Positions 1-5,793 of a stretch of 7,299 nt of DNA are shown piece after piece. The stretch comes from Oscillospiraceae bacterium (lineage in GTDB: Bacteria; Bacillota; Clostridia; Oscillospirales; Ruminococcaceae): NCBI GenBank assembly GCA_019420135.1, contig JAHZHS010000044.1, positions 7,374 through 14,672 on the forward strand, given 5' to 3'. The first letter of the stretch is position 1; every line of letters begins with the position of its first letter. The position numbers were made by a program, and so were the translations under genes. Under the pieces are notes generated by a model that made no database searches, was not told where the DNA came from, and worked only from the letters and a program-made list of their open reading frames with translations.

Positions 1-1
1 C

Positions 2-436
2 GAGATCGAGGGCAGCCATGTCCAGATCGGTGTGGACATCTGCAAGAAGTACCGGGAAAATCCCGCCATCATCCATGCAGTGGAGGCCCACCACGGCGAT
101 GTGGAACCCAAGACTCCCCTGGCCTTCATCATCATGGCCGCAGACGCCATCAGCGCTTCCCGTCCCGGCGCCCGCCGCGAGAACATGGAGAGCTATATCA
201 AGCGTCTGGAAACGCTGGAAGCCCTGTGCAACGGATTCGACGGCGTGGAAAGCAGCTATGCAGTCCAGGCAGGCCGCGAGGTGCGCATCCTGGTCCAGCC
301 GGACAAGATCGCCGACGATCAGGTGGTTTTGCTGGCACGCAGCATTGCCAAAAAGATCGAGGACGAGCTGGATTACCCCGGCCAGATCAAGGTCAGCGTC
401 ATCCGGGAGAGCCGTGCCACCGAGTACGCCAAATAA
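2..436 (+). CDS. rny: Ribonuclease Y, C-terminal part (5' end outside window)
   Basis: RNase Y is a membrane-anchored endoribonuclease that starts mRNA decay in Firmicutes. Only the last 144 codons are present. They are read in the frame that starts at base 2 and stop at TAA 434-436. The fragment opens with EIEGSHVQIGVDI and continues with ENPAIIHAVEAHHGDVEP, the latter half of the HD domain. Next comes AADAISASRPGARRENMESYIKRLETLE, the most characteristic stretch of the family. The end, from about residue 105, is the usual C-terminal region ending VSVIRESRATEYAK. The KH domain and the N-terminal membrane anchor lie upstream of the window. No frameshift is visible. A terminator follows 17 bases after the stop, so this is the end of its transcription unit. 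The identification rests on recognised family sequence and is very secure. Confidence 0.96.
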   Translation, partial: EIEGSHVQIGVDICKKYRENPAIIHAVEAHHGDVEPKTPLAFIIMAADAISASRPGARRENMESYIKRLETLEALCNGFDGVESSYAVQAGREVRILVQPDKIADDQVVLLARSIAKKIEDELDYPGQIKVSVIRESRATEYAK

Positions 437-453
437 ATTCCGCAGACAGTTCA

Positions 454-492
454 CGGGAGGCCTTCCCTACGGGGCGGGCTTCCCGCTTTTTT
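454..492 (+). terminator. Intrinsic terminator of rny
   Basis: A nine-pair stem forms between CGGGAGGCC (454-462) and GGCTTCCCG (477-485), with one G-T wobble and a 14-base loop. After one C it is followed by six T (487-492). A shorter alternative hairpin, GCGGG-CTT-CCCGC (474-486), ends at the same T run. It lies 17 bases after the rny stop and has the standard Rho-independent form. Confidence 0.87.
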
Positions 493-531
493 GTGGCCGT
501 ATGGCGGGCAGCCGGGCGGCCTTTGCGGAAA

Positions 532-549
532 ACCCGGCCGGGGCCGGGT
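532..549. repeat. GC-rich perfect inverted repeat
   Basis: ACCCGGCC (532-539) and GGCCGGGT (542-549) are perfect inverted arms around a two-base spacer. The site lies between the rny terminator and the transporter promoter. No T run follows on the + strand. On the minus strand a short T run follows, but no minus-strand gene ends here. It may be a chance palindrome in GC-rich DNA or a protein-binding dyad; nothing in the sequence decides. Confidence 0.35.
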
Positions 550-604
550 CAGGAAAGCGGCCATGCAGAGTGTGCGGATTTTCCCGCAGAGGATTCCCCG
601 GGCC

Positions 605-632
605 TGTCCGCCTTTGACAGGAGTGGTATAAT
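605..632 (+). promoter_or_regulatory. Extended -10 promoter of the MFS gene
   Basis: A perfect TATAAT at 627-632 is preceded by TGG at 624-626, giving the extended -10 form TGnTATAAT. The -35 at consensus distance (605-610, TGTCCG, 16-base spacer) is weak, which an extended -10 can tolerate. The predicted start of transcription is near 639, giving a leader of about 82 bases. A TTGACA at 614-619 is only seven bases from the -10 and cannot act as its -35. Confidence 0.68.
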
Positions 633-637
633 CGTTA

Positions 638-699
638 CGGTTGTTTTTATGGAATGGCTTTGCCGCTGCGCTGCCCCTGCGGGCGGCGCGGCACAACCG
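638..699 (+). promoter_or_regulatory. Structured 5' leader of the MFS mRNA
   Basis: CGGTTGT (638-644) pairs perfectly with ACAACCG (693-699). Inside it, 665-676 pairs with 681-692 as a continuous 12-pair stem, including two G-T wobbles, closed by a CTGC loop. The inner stem abuts the 3' side of the outer helix, leaving 645-664 as a one-sided loop. The outer helix begins at the predicted transcription start, and the structure ends six bases before the AAAGGAG ribosome-binding site (705-711). It matches no riboswitch class I recognise. It could be a 5'-stabilising hairpin, a regulator-binding leader, or incidental GC-rich folding. Confidence 0.45.
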
Positions 700-720
700 A
701 AATGAAAGGAGCTGCAAATC

Positions 721-1905
721 ATGGCGTCCCTTCTTCTGCCGGTCATTTATCTGGCCTTTGTCAGCCTGGGTCTGCCCGACTCCCTGCTGGGGTCGGCGTG
801 GCCCAGCATGGTGGGTGAGCTGGGGGCAAATCTGTCCTGGGCGGGCATTGTGTCCATGCTCATCTCCGCCTGCACCATCGTATCCAGCCTGCTCAGCGAG
901 CGCCTCAACCGTAAGCTGGGCACCGGAGGCGTCACGGCGGCCAGCGTACTGCTGACGGCGGTGGCGCTGTTGGGTTTTTCCACCTGCACCCGGTTCTGGC
1001 AGCTCTGCCTCTGGGCGCTGCCCTACGGCTTCGGCGCCGGAAGCGTGGATGCCGCCCTCAACGCGTATGTATCCCTCCACTATGAGAGCCGCCATATGAG
1101 TTGGCTGCACTGCATGTGGGGCATCGGAGCCAGCACCGGGCCCGTCATCATGGGATGGACTCTGGCCGGGGGCAGCTGGCAGAACGGCTACCGGATTATC
1201 TCCCTCTTGCAGTTTGCCCTGACCGTCCTTCTGATTGTCAGCCTGCCGTTGTGGAAACGCCCCGGCAAAACGCTGGAAGGGGAGGACTTCACCCCCGAAC
1301 ACCGCAGCCTGCCTCAGCTGCTCCGCCTGCCCGGGGTGGTGCAGGTGCTGGTCTGCTTTTTCTGCTACTGCGCGCTGGAAAGCACCACAGGCATGTGGGC
1401 GGCCAGCTACTGCACCCTCTGCCGGGGCATCGACGCCAACACGGCCGCCAGCTGGACCAGTACCTTTTATATTGGCATCACGGTGGGACGTGCGGTCTGC
1501 GGATTCCTCACCATGAAGCTCACCGACCAGAACATGATCCGCCTGGGCCAGGCGTTGATCGCTGTGGGTGTGGTACTGATCCTGCTGCCGGCGGGGCAGC
1601 ATCTCCTCTTTGCCGGGCTCATCACGGTGGGATTGGGCTGCGCACCCATCTATCCCTGCATCATTCACGAGACACCGGCCAACTTCGGCCGGGCGCTCAG
1701 TCTGGCCATGACCGGCGTTCAGATGGCCTTTGCCTACGTGGGCAGCTGTCTGATGCCACCCCTCTTCGGCCTGCTGGCACAGTACGTGTCCCCGGCTCTC
1801 TACCCCTGGTATCTGGGGGTACTGCTGGTCCTCATGTTTGTTATGGCGGAGAGCCTTCACCGCCGCACCCGTGCCAAGCGGGAGAGCGTGCTGGCAGGGC
1901 AGTGA
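721..1905 (+). CDS. MFS transporter (fucose-permease-like branch)
   Basis: This 394-residue major facilitator superfamily protein should sit in the cytoplasmic membrane and move a small solute or drug by secondary transport. The length suits a 12-helix protein. Hydrophobic segments run through the whole chain, with a more polar central loop at about 181-200 (KRPGKTLEGEDFTPEHRS) dividing the two six-helix halves. The loop between helices 2 and 3 carries a motif-A-like SERLNRKLG (59-67). Helix 4 has GAGSVDAALNAYV (105-117), typical of the FucP-like sugar-permease and uncharacterised MFS branch common in gut Firmicutes. The C-terminus is basic (HRRTRAKR). The start is ATG 721, with AAAGGAG (705-711) nine bases upstream. 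It is a single-gene unit between its own promoter and a terminator. The substrate cannot be told from sequence, and no linked catabolic gene or regulator is visible to help. Confidence 0.9.
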   Translation: MASLLLPVIYLAFVSLGLPDSLLGSAWPSMVGELGANLSWAGIVSMLISACTIVSSLLSERLNRKLGTGGVTAASVLLTAVALLGFSTCTRFWQLCLWALPYGFGAGSVDAALNAYVSLHYESRHMSWLHCMWGIGASTGPVIMGWTLAGGSWQNGYRIISLLQFALTVLLIVSLPLWKRPGKTLEGEDFTPEHRSLPQLLRLPGVVQVLVCFFCYCALESTTGMWAASYCTLCRGIDANTAASWTSTFYIGITVGRAVCGFLTMKLTDQNMIRLGQALIAVGVVLILLPAGQHLLFAGLITVGLGCAPIYPCIIHETPANFGRALSLAMTGVQMAFAYVGSCLMPPLFGLLAQYVSPALYPWYLGVLLVLMFVMAESLHRRTRAKRESVLAGQ

Positions 1906-1918
1906 AGCCCGGATCACC

Positions 1919-1942
1919 AAAAAAGGGCTGCAAAACAGCCCT
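1919..1942 (-). terminator. Minus-strand terminator of the spoVAD-spoVAE unit
   Basis: A seven-pair stem forms between AGGGCTG (1924-1930) and CAGCCCT (1936-1942) with a CAAAA loop. Read on the minus strand it is followed by six T (the A run 1919-1924, whose last base is also in the stem). On the + strand the next bases are C-rich, so it should act only on minus-strand transcripts. It would be a second, back-up stop behind the hairpin at 1962-2009. Confidence 0.75.
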
Positions 1943-1959
1943 CCCCCGAAATCATGCAC

Positions 1960-2016
1960 AAAAACCGGCCCCCAAAGGAAGCAAAACGGCTTCTTCCGGG
2001 GGCCGGTTTCTCTTTT
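1960..2016. terminator. Bidirectional terminator between the MFS gene and spoVAE
   Basis: AAACCGGCCCCC (1962-1973) pairs perfectly with GGGGGCCGGTTT (1998-2009). After a 2x2 mismatch, six further pairs form between AGGAAG and CTTCTT (one wobble), around a CAAAACGG loop. On the + strand TTTCTCTTTT (2007-2016) follows, ending the MFS transcript. On the minus strand five T (1964-1960) follow, ending the spoVAE transcript. The arms are unusually long for an ordinary terminator. Confidence 0.82.
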
Positions 2017-2116
2017 GCCTGTGACTGCTACCAGTGGCCGCCTGTGCGGATTGCTGCTGCCTCTTCCCTCTGCAACAGACTTTCTCTCTCTTCTGCGGCC
2101 GGTAAGGGAACAGGTT

Positions 2117-2473
2117 TCAGCTCTGGTCGTGGCTCTTTCCCACCAGGGCGGCCAGCACTCCAAAAACCAGGCTGGCCGCAATGCCTCCCGCTGCGGCGGT
2201 GAGTCCGCCGGTAAAGATGCCCGGCAGGCCGATCTCCTCCACCGCGCTGACCACCCCTTGGGCCAGCAGATGCCCGAACCCCAGCAGCGGCACGCTGGCT
2301 CCCGCCCCGGCAAATTCCGCCAGGGGATCGTACAGGCCGACGGCGCTCAGCACCACGCCAGTCACCACATACCCGGTCAGGATTCGCGCCGGGGTCAGGG
2401 CGGTATAATCGATGAGCAGCTGGCCGACGACGCAGATCGCCCCGCCGACCACAAAAGCCCAGAAATATTGCAT
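2117..2473 (-). CDS. spoVAE: Stage V sporulation protein AE (SpoVAEb type)
   Basis: This 118-residue integral membrane protein belongs to the SpoVA machinery, which takes dipicolinic acid into the developing forespore and releases it at germination. The visible sequence is almost wholly hydrophobic, with about four membrane segments. It carries the family signature GAGASVPLLGFGHLLAQGV at about 55-73, and helix 1 reads FVVGGAICVVGQLL. The same glycine-rich VP-GF core occurs in SpoVAC, and the two are paralogous in known families. Its length matches SpoVAEb rather than the longer SpoVAF or the SpoVAEa form. The ATG lies three bases after the spoVAD stop, and its AGGAGG site sits inside the end of spoVAD, so the two should be translated together. 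Two hairpins follow downstream as terminators. No further spoVA gene lies downstream. Confidence 0.94.
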   Translation of the reverse strand: MQYFWAFVVGGAICVVGQLLIDYTALTPARILTGYVVTGVVLSAVGLYDPLAEFAGAGASVPLLGFGHLLAQGVVSAVEEIGLPGIFTGGLTAAAGGIAASLVFGVLAALVGKSHDQS

Positions 2474-2476
2474 GGC

Positions 2477-3487
2477 TCACTCCTCCTGTGCACGCAGTTC
2501 CACCCCATGGGCGATTCCGGGAATGCTTTCCCCCTGCAGATAGGTGGTCTGGCTCATCAGTGCCCCGGTGGAAAGGAACAGCACCCGTTTCCAGCGGCCA
2601 TCGGCCAGGCGGGGCAGCACGTGGGTACAGAGGACCGCCGCGCTGCATCCCGCCCCGCTGCCGCCCGCCTGCACATGCTGGTTCCCCACATCGTAGAGCA
2701 GGCAGCCGCAGTCGTGATGGTTGGCAAGGTCGTACCCCTCGGCCAGCATCTGCCGGTGGAGCAGTCCGCTGCCCACCTGGCCCAGGTCTCCGGTGAACAC
2801 CGCGTCATAGTCGGCAGGTACCGTGCCGGTGTCATCGAAGTGGTGCATCAGGGTGGAGACAGCTGCGGGCATCATGGCGGCACCCATATTGTTGATGTCG
2901 TGGACATCGTAGTCCTGCACCCGGCCGAAGGTCACACTGTGGACCGCCACACCCTTTCCGACGGGGGAGAGCAGGCATGCCCCGGCGGCGGTGGCCGTCC
3001 ACTGAGCGGTGGGGGGACGCTTGCCGCCGTAGTCCAGCGGGGTTCGGAACTGCCGCTCCGCCGCGCAGAAATGACTGCTGGTGAAGGCCAGTATCTGCCG
3101 GCCGAACCCTGCCGCCGCAAAGCAGGCAGCCAGGGACAGCCCCTCCGCCATGGTGCTGCAGGCGCCGTACAGTCCCGCATAGGGGGCACCTACCGCCCGC
3201 ATGGTATAGTTGCTGGCGGTGCACTGGGCCTGCAGATCACCGCCGAAGGCCAGATCAATCTGGTCGGGGTCGAGATTGGCTTTTTTCAGGCATCGCGCCA
3301 CGCATTTCTGCTGCAAAATGCTCTCGGCCTGCTCCCACTTGCTGGTGCCGCAGGACGTGTCGGGAAACAGCAGGTCAAAAGCATCGGCCAGGGGGCCTTC
3401 CCCTTCCTTCTTTCCTCCCACCGATGCCCAGGTGTGGATGATGGGCGGCGTGCCGAAGATCACGGTATCTCCGTTTCGGACCGTCAT
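2477..3487 (-). CDS. spoVAD: Stage V sporulation protein AD, dipicolinic-acid-binding
   Basis: SpoVAD is the soluble subunit of the SpoVA complex, bound at the outer face of the spore inner membrane. In Bacillus it binds dipicolinic acid directly. The protein is 336 residues, close to the usual length of about 338, and has a thiolase/KAS-like fold. Conserved blocks include AGDL-like GGDLQ (82-86), YGACSTMAEGL (107-117) with Cys110 at the thiolase-cysteine position, ATSSH-like FTSSHFCAAERQFR (135-148), LTGDL-like FTGDLGQVGS (231-240), AGGSGAGCSA (274-283), STGAL (306-310) and IAHGVELRA near the end. It contains twelve cysteines, which seems many. The start is ATG 3487 with AAGGAGGGG (3501-3493) seven bases upstream. 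spoVAE follows after three bases, but a terminator separates this gene from spoVAC upstream. A candidate forespore promoter lies at 3522-3550. Confidence 0.96.
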   Translation of the reverse strand: MTVRNGDTVIFGTPPIIHTWASVGGKKEGEGPLADAFDLLFPDTSCGTSKWEQAESILQQKCVARCLKKANLDPDQIDLAFGGDLQAQCTASNYTMRAVGAPYAGLYGACSTMAEGLSLAACFAAAGFGRQILAFTSSHFCAAERQFRTPLDYGGKRPPTAQWTATAAGACLLSPVGKGVAVHSVTFGRVQDYDVHDINNMGAAMMPAAVSTLMHHFDDTGTVPADYDAVFTGDLGQVGSGLLHRQMLAEGYDLANHHDCGCLLYDVGNQHVQAGGSGAGCSAAVLCTHVLPRLADGRWKRVLFLSTGALMSQTTYLQGESIPGIAHGVELRAQEE

Positions 3488-3521
3488 GCAAACCCCTCCT
3501 TGCGCACAAACAAACTGCCTT

Positions 3522-3550
3522 TAGTGTACCGAGCACGGTGGGATTTATGC
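3522..3550 (-). promoter_or_regulatory. Candidate forespore (sigma-G/F-like) promoter of spoVAD
   Basis: Read on the minus strand, GCATA (3550-3546) fits the -35 element GHATR shared by forespore sigma factors. It is followed 17 bases later by TACACTA (3528-3522), which matches five of seven bases of the sigma-G -10 CATACTA. The pair lies between the spoVAC terminator and the spoVAD ribosome-binding site, where a promoter is needed. No good vegetative TTGACA-TATAAT pair was seen here. The assignment borrows Bacillus consensus sequences and is tentative. Confidence 0.4.
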
Positions 3551-3575
3551 ACGGCCTTCCCTGACAACTGGCAAC

Positions 3576-3615
3576 AAAAATACCCGGGGGTGCCCATCAA
3601 TGGGAACCCCCGGGT
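3576..3615 (-). terminator. Strong terminator between spoVAC and spoVAD
   Basis: ACCCGGGGGT (3582-3591) pairs perfectly with ACCCCCGGGT (3606-3615). After one mismatch, CCCA (3593-3596) pairs with TGGG (3601-3604) around a TCAA loop. On the minus strand the stem is followed by A and then five T (3580-3576). It starts 23 bases after the spoVAC stop. Both strength and position suggest it ends the spoVAC transcript. Confidence 0.9.
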
Positions 3616-3638
3616 TGAAGTGTATTCATAAAACCGTA

Positions 3639-4079
3639 TCAGAGCTTTCCCATGATCCAGTAGACGATGCCCCACACCCAGGAGGCCAGGGTGCCGTAAG
3701 CGATGACAGGTCCTGCAATGATGAAGATCCGCGCGCCTACGCCGGTCACCCAGCCTTCCGCCTTGAACTCGATGGCTGCGCTCACCACCGAGTTGGCAAA
3801 CCCGGTGATGGGCACCAGGGTTCCGGCCCCTGCCTTGGCTCCCAGCTTCTGGTACCAGCCGGGCAGCGTCACCAGGGCGGAGAGAAAAATCAGGGAGATG
3901 CTGGTCAGGGCACCGGCCAGCTCTTTGTCATAGAGCAGCATCCAGCTCTGACGCAGCACCTCTCCCAGCAGGCAGATGGACCCGCCCACAAAAAATGCCC
4001 ACAGACAGTCTTTGCGCACCGGGGAGTGGGGCAGGGCGTCCCGGGTCATCTTGGCGTAACGTTGGGGATCCAGTTTCAT
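3639..4079 (-). CDS. spoVAC: Stage V sporulation protein AC
   Basis: SpoVAC is a polytopic protein of the spore inner membrane. In Bacillus it behaves as a mechanosensitive channel for dipicolinic acid release. From ATG 4079 it has 146 residues, close to the family's roughly 150. A short charged N-terminus is followed by FFVGGSICLLGE (29-40), a second segment at about 57-72, and the signature GAGTLVPITGFANSVVSAAIEF (84-105). Two more membrane segments make up the C-terminal third. An in-frame GTG at 4088 would add three residues, but it lies only two bases from the AAAGG (4095-4091). ATG 4079 is spaced eleven bases from that site, so I prefer it. The gene follows the GNAT gene by 53 bases with no terminator between, and ends in a strong terminator before spoVAD. 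Confidence 0.95.
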   Translation of the reverse strand: MKLDPQRYAKMTRDALPHSPVRKDCLWAFFVGGSICLLGEVLRQSWMLLYDKELAGALTSISLIFLSALVTLPGWYQKLGAKAGAGTLVPITGFANSVVSAAIEFKAEGWVTGVGARIFIIAGPVIAYGTLASWVWGIVYWIMGKL

Positions 4080-4122
4080 GGGCGGCACATCCTTTGCTTG
4101 TGTGGAAAACAGCTTTGCCCCT

Positions 4123-4152
4123 TAGTCTGTCCTCAGCCGCCGTAAAATATTA
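4123..4152 (-). promoter_or_regulatory. Candidate sigma-G-like promoter of spoVAC
   Basis: On the minus strand CAGACTA (4129-4123) differs by one base from the sigma-G -10 CATACTA. TAATA (4152-4148) lies 18 bases upstream and matches four of five bases of the -35 GHATR, at the preferred spacing. The -35 lies within the last codons of the GNAT gene and the -10 lies just after its stop. Start of transcription would be near 4116, about 37 bases before ATG 4079. The consensus comes from Bacillus, so this is a motif match only. Confidence 0.4.
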
Positions 4153-4699
4153 CATTGCCCCGGTAATAGGGATCGGGTACCATGGCGCGGTAGAGGCTTT
4201 CCAGATCCCGCCGCAGAACCGCGTCGCTCTCGGCCCCGCCGCAGGGAAGGGCATAGATCTGATACCGCACCCCGAACACCCGGCCCTCCATGGCGGTGGC
4301 CCTGGCCCCGGCGTGGAGGTAAAACCCGATGCGCCGCCGGGCCTGGGCGGGGTCGGGGGCTTCGGCGGGATGCTCGCACTCGATGAGCAGCGTCTGCTTG
4401 CGGGGGGCATAGTATTCGGCCAGGGCATGGAGGGAGCGAGTGCCCGCCCCCTTGCCCCGCAGCTCGGGCAGGACGGCAAAGTAGTCCAGCAGCGCGGTGG
4501 CGCAGTCGGACAGCACCGTCTGCCAGGCATAGGAGACAAGACTGCCCTCCTCGTACAGGGCCAGGGGTTCATAGAGGCCCCGGCGCATCAGCTTCTGCAC
4601 CGCCGAAAAGGGTTTCAGCTCCGCCTCGGGAAAGTCCCGGGTCATCTGTTCGCGATGGATGGTTTCGGCCTGGGTTTCGTTGAGAAGTTGAATCTGCAT
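4133..4699 (-). CDS. GNAT-family N-acetyltransferase
   Basis: GNAT enzymes move an acetyl group from acetyl-CoA to an amine of a small molecule, a peptide or a protein N-terminus. From ATG 4699 the product has 188 residues. The acetyl-CoA pyrophosphate loop is the motif-A sequence VLPELRGKGAG (76-86, fitting R/Q-x-x-G-x-G/A) after the strand LLDYFA (70-75). Later, LLIECEHP (104-111) and RRRIGFYLHAGAR (121-133) give the usual strand and the FYxxxGF-like segment seen before the end of the domain. The frame is open upstream to 4792. ATG 4699 is chosen because GGAAAGGAG (4718-4710) lies ten bases before it and a promoter lies within the longer version. The substrate is not predictable. It is the first gene before spoVAC on the same strand, and it is divergent from prmA. 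Confidence 0.87.
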   Translation of the reverse strand: MQIQLLNETQAETIHREQMTRDFPEAELKPFSAVQKLMRRGLYEPLALYEEGSLVSYAWQTVLSDCATALLDYFAVLPELRGKGAGTRSLHALAEYYAPRKQTLLIECEHPAEAPDPAQARRRIGFYLHAGARATAMEGRVFGVRYQIYALPCGGAESDAVLRRDLESLYRAMVPDPYYRGNVIFYGG

Positions 4700-4743
4700 G
4701 GTGGGGCTCTCCTTTCCCGGCGGCAGGGCCGGCTTTCCAAACA

Positions 4744-4773
4744 AGTATATCACAGGCGGGCATCCGGTGTGAG
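4744..4773 (-). promoter_or_regulatory. Promoter of the GNAT gene
   Basis: On the minus strand TATACT (4749-4744) is preceded by TGA (4752-4750), giving an extended -10. CTCACA (4773-4768) sits 18 bases upstream and matches four of six bases of TTGACA. Start of transcription would be near 4737, leaving a leader of about 38 bases. It is arranged back to back with the prmA promoter. Confidence 0.5.
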
Positions 4774-4785
4774 ATGGCCTCCCAC

Positions 4786-4815
4786 TGTACACAATGCCCG
4801 GATTTCGTGTATAAT
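4786..4815 (+). promoter_or_regulatory. Promoter of prmA-rsmE
   Basis: A perfect TATAAT lies at 4810-4815. TGTACA (4786-4791) sits 18 bases upstream and matches four of six bases of TTGACA. Start of transcription would be near 4822, about 27 bases before ATG 4849, with GGAGG in between. No heat-shock inverted repeat (CIRCE type) was seen. Confidence 0.6.
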
Positions 4816-4848
4816 GGAAGCATCAAACAGACACGGAGGGCATTTGCC

Positions 4849-5769
4849 ATGGAATGGACCGATATTCAGATCACGGTGCCGCAGCGCTACGCCGAGACCG
4901 CGGAAGCCATCGCGACGATGGTGTCCAACGGCGGTATTTATATTGAGGATTACTCCGACCTGGAGGAGCAGTCCTGGGAGATCGCCCATGTCGACCTCAT
5001 CGAGCAGGAACTGCTGGACAAGCCCCGGGACATCGTCAAGGTGCACATGTATCTTGCCCCGGACGAAAACCCTGCCGAGATCCTGCCCCTGTTCAAGGAG
5101 CGCCTGGAGGCCGCGGGCATTGAGTACAGCCTGGATACCCAGGGGGTAGAGCAGGAGGACTGGCAGAACGCCTGGAAGAAGTACTATCATGCCATGGACA
5201 TCGGCCAGCGCCTTGCCATTGTGCCCGGCTGGGAAGAGTACGATACCGACCGCATCCGCATCACCATGGACCCGGGCATGGCCTTCGGCACCGGCACCCA
5301 TGAGACCACCTCCCTCTGCCTGGAGCTGCTGGACCGCCTGGTCAAGGGCGGCGAGCGGGTGCTGGACATCGGCACCGGGTCCGGCATTCTGGCCATTGCG
5401 GCCCTCAAACTGGGGGCACGGGAGGCCGACGGCGTGGACATCGACCCCATGTGCGTCCGCACGGCAGGGGAGAACGCCCAGCGCAACGGGGTAGCGGAAC
5501 ATTTCCGGGTGCTGGTGGGCGATTTGTCCGACAAGGCGGAGGGTACCTATGACATCATCACCGCCAATATCGTGGCGGCGGCCATCCTGTCCCTGGCCCC
5601 GGCGGTGCCCGCCCTCATGGCGCCGGGGGCGGCCTTCATCGCCTCGGGCATCATCGACGAGCGCAAGGATGAGGTGCTGGACGGCCTGCGCGCCGCCGGC
5701 CTCAATCCTGTGGAGGTCTATGAAAAGCGCGGCTGGGTCTGCATCCTCTGCCGCAAAGCAGAGGATTAA
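4849..5769 (+). CDS. prmA: Ribosomal protein L11 methyltransferase
   Basis: PrmA is a cytoplasmic S-adenosylmethionine-dependent enzyme that trimethylates ribosomal protein L11. The product has 306 residues against 293 in E. coli. The N-terminal substrate-binding domain fills about 1-125 and holds EDWQNAWKKYYHAMDIG (103-119). The linker DPGMAFGTGTHETT (141-154) is the family hallmark. VLDIGTGSGILAIAA (171-185) is the methyl-donor loop and VDIDP (196-200) carries the acidic ribose-binding position. TANIVA (238-243) is the catalytic-region motif. ATG 4849 is chosen because GGAGG (4835-4839) lies nine bases upstream and the TATAAT lies just before it. The in-frame ATG at 4774 lies upstream of the promoter. 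It heads a unit with rsmE, a pairing common in Firmicutes, where dnaK-dnaJ often precede; here they do not. Confidence 0.96.
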   Translation: MEWTDIQITVPQRYAETAEAIATMVSNGGIYIEDYSDLEEQSWEIAHVDLIEQELLDKPRDIVKVHMYLAPDENPAEILPLFKERLEAAGIEYSLDTQGVEQEDWQNAWKKYYHAMDIGQRLAIVPGWEEYDTDRIRITMDPGMAFGTGTHETTSLCLELLDRLVKGGERVLDIGTGSGILAIAALKLGAREADGVDIDPMCVRTAGENAQRNGVAEHFRVLVGDLSDKAEGTYDIITANIVAAAILSLAPAVPALMAPGAAFIASGIIDERKDEVLDGLRAAGLNPVEVYEKRGWVCILCRKAED

Positions 5770-5793
5770 TACAAAACGTGATTTATTTTTGAA

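Noticed and set aside
614..632. TTGACA followed by TATAAT as a classical promoter
   Set aside because: The gap is only seven bases, far short of 16-18. The -10 more likely works through its TGG extension, and the TTGACA is probably coincidental.
451..2313. Open frame of 620 codons on the minus strand, antisense to the MFS gene
   Set aside because: It runs through two terminators and the transporter promoter, has low-complexity Gly/Arg/His-rich translation, lacks a ribosome-binding site, and overlaps a clear MFS gene and the end of spoVAE. It is a by-product of GC-rich codon use.
1838..3631. Open frame of 597 codons on the + strand opposite spoVAD and spoVAE
   Set aside because: The translation has no recognisable domain, starts inside the MFS gene, passes through the terminators, and lies antisense to two well-identified genes.
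4700..4792. Longer N-terminus for the GNAT protein
   Set aside because: The extra 31 codons cover the promoter and ribosome-binding site and encode no conserved GNAT sequence.
3995..5149. Open frame of 384 codons on the + strand spanning GNAT and the prmA start
   Set aside because: It is antisense to GNAT, then out of frame with prmA, crosses the divergent promoters, and gives a product without domains.
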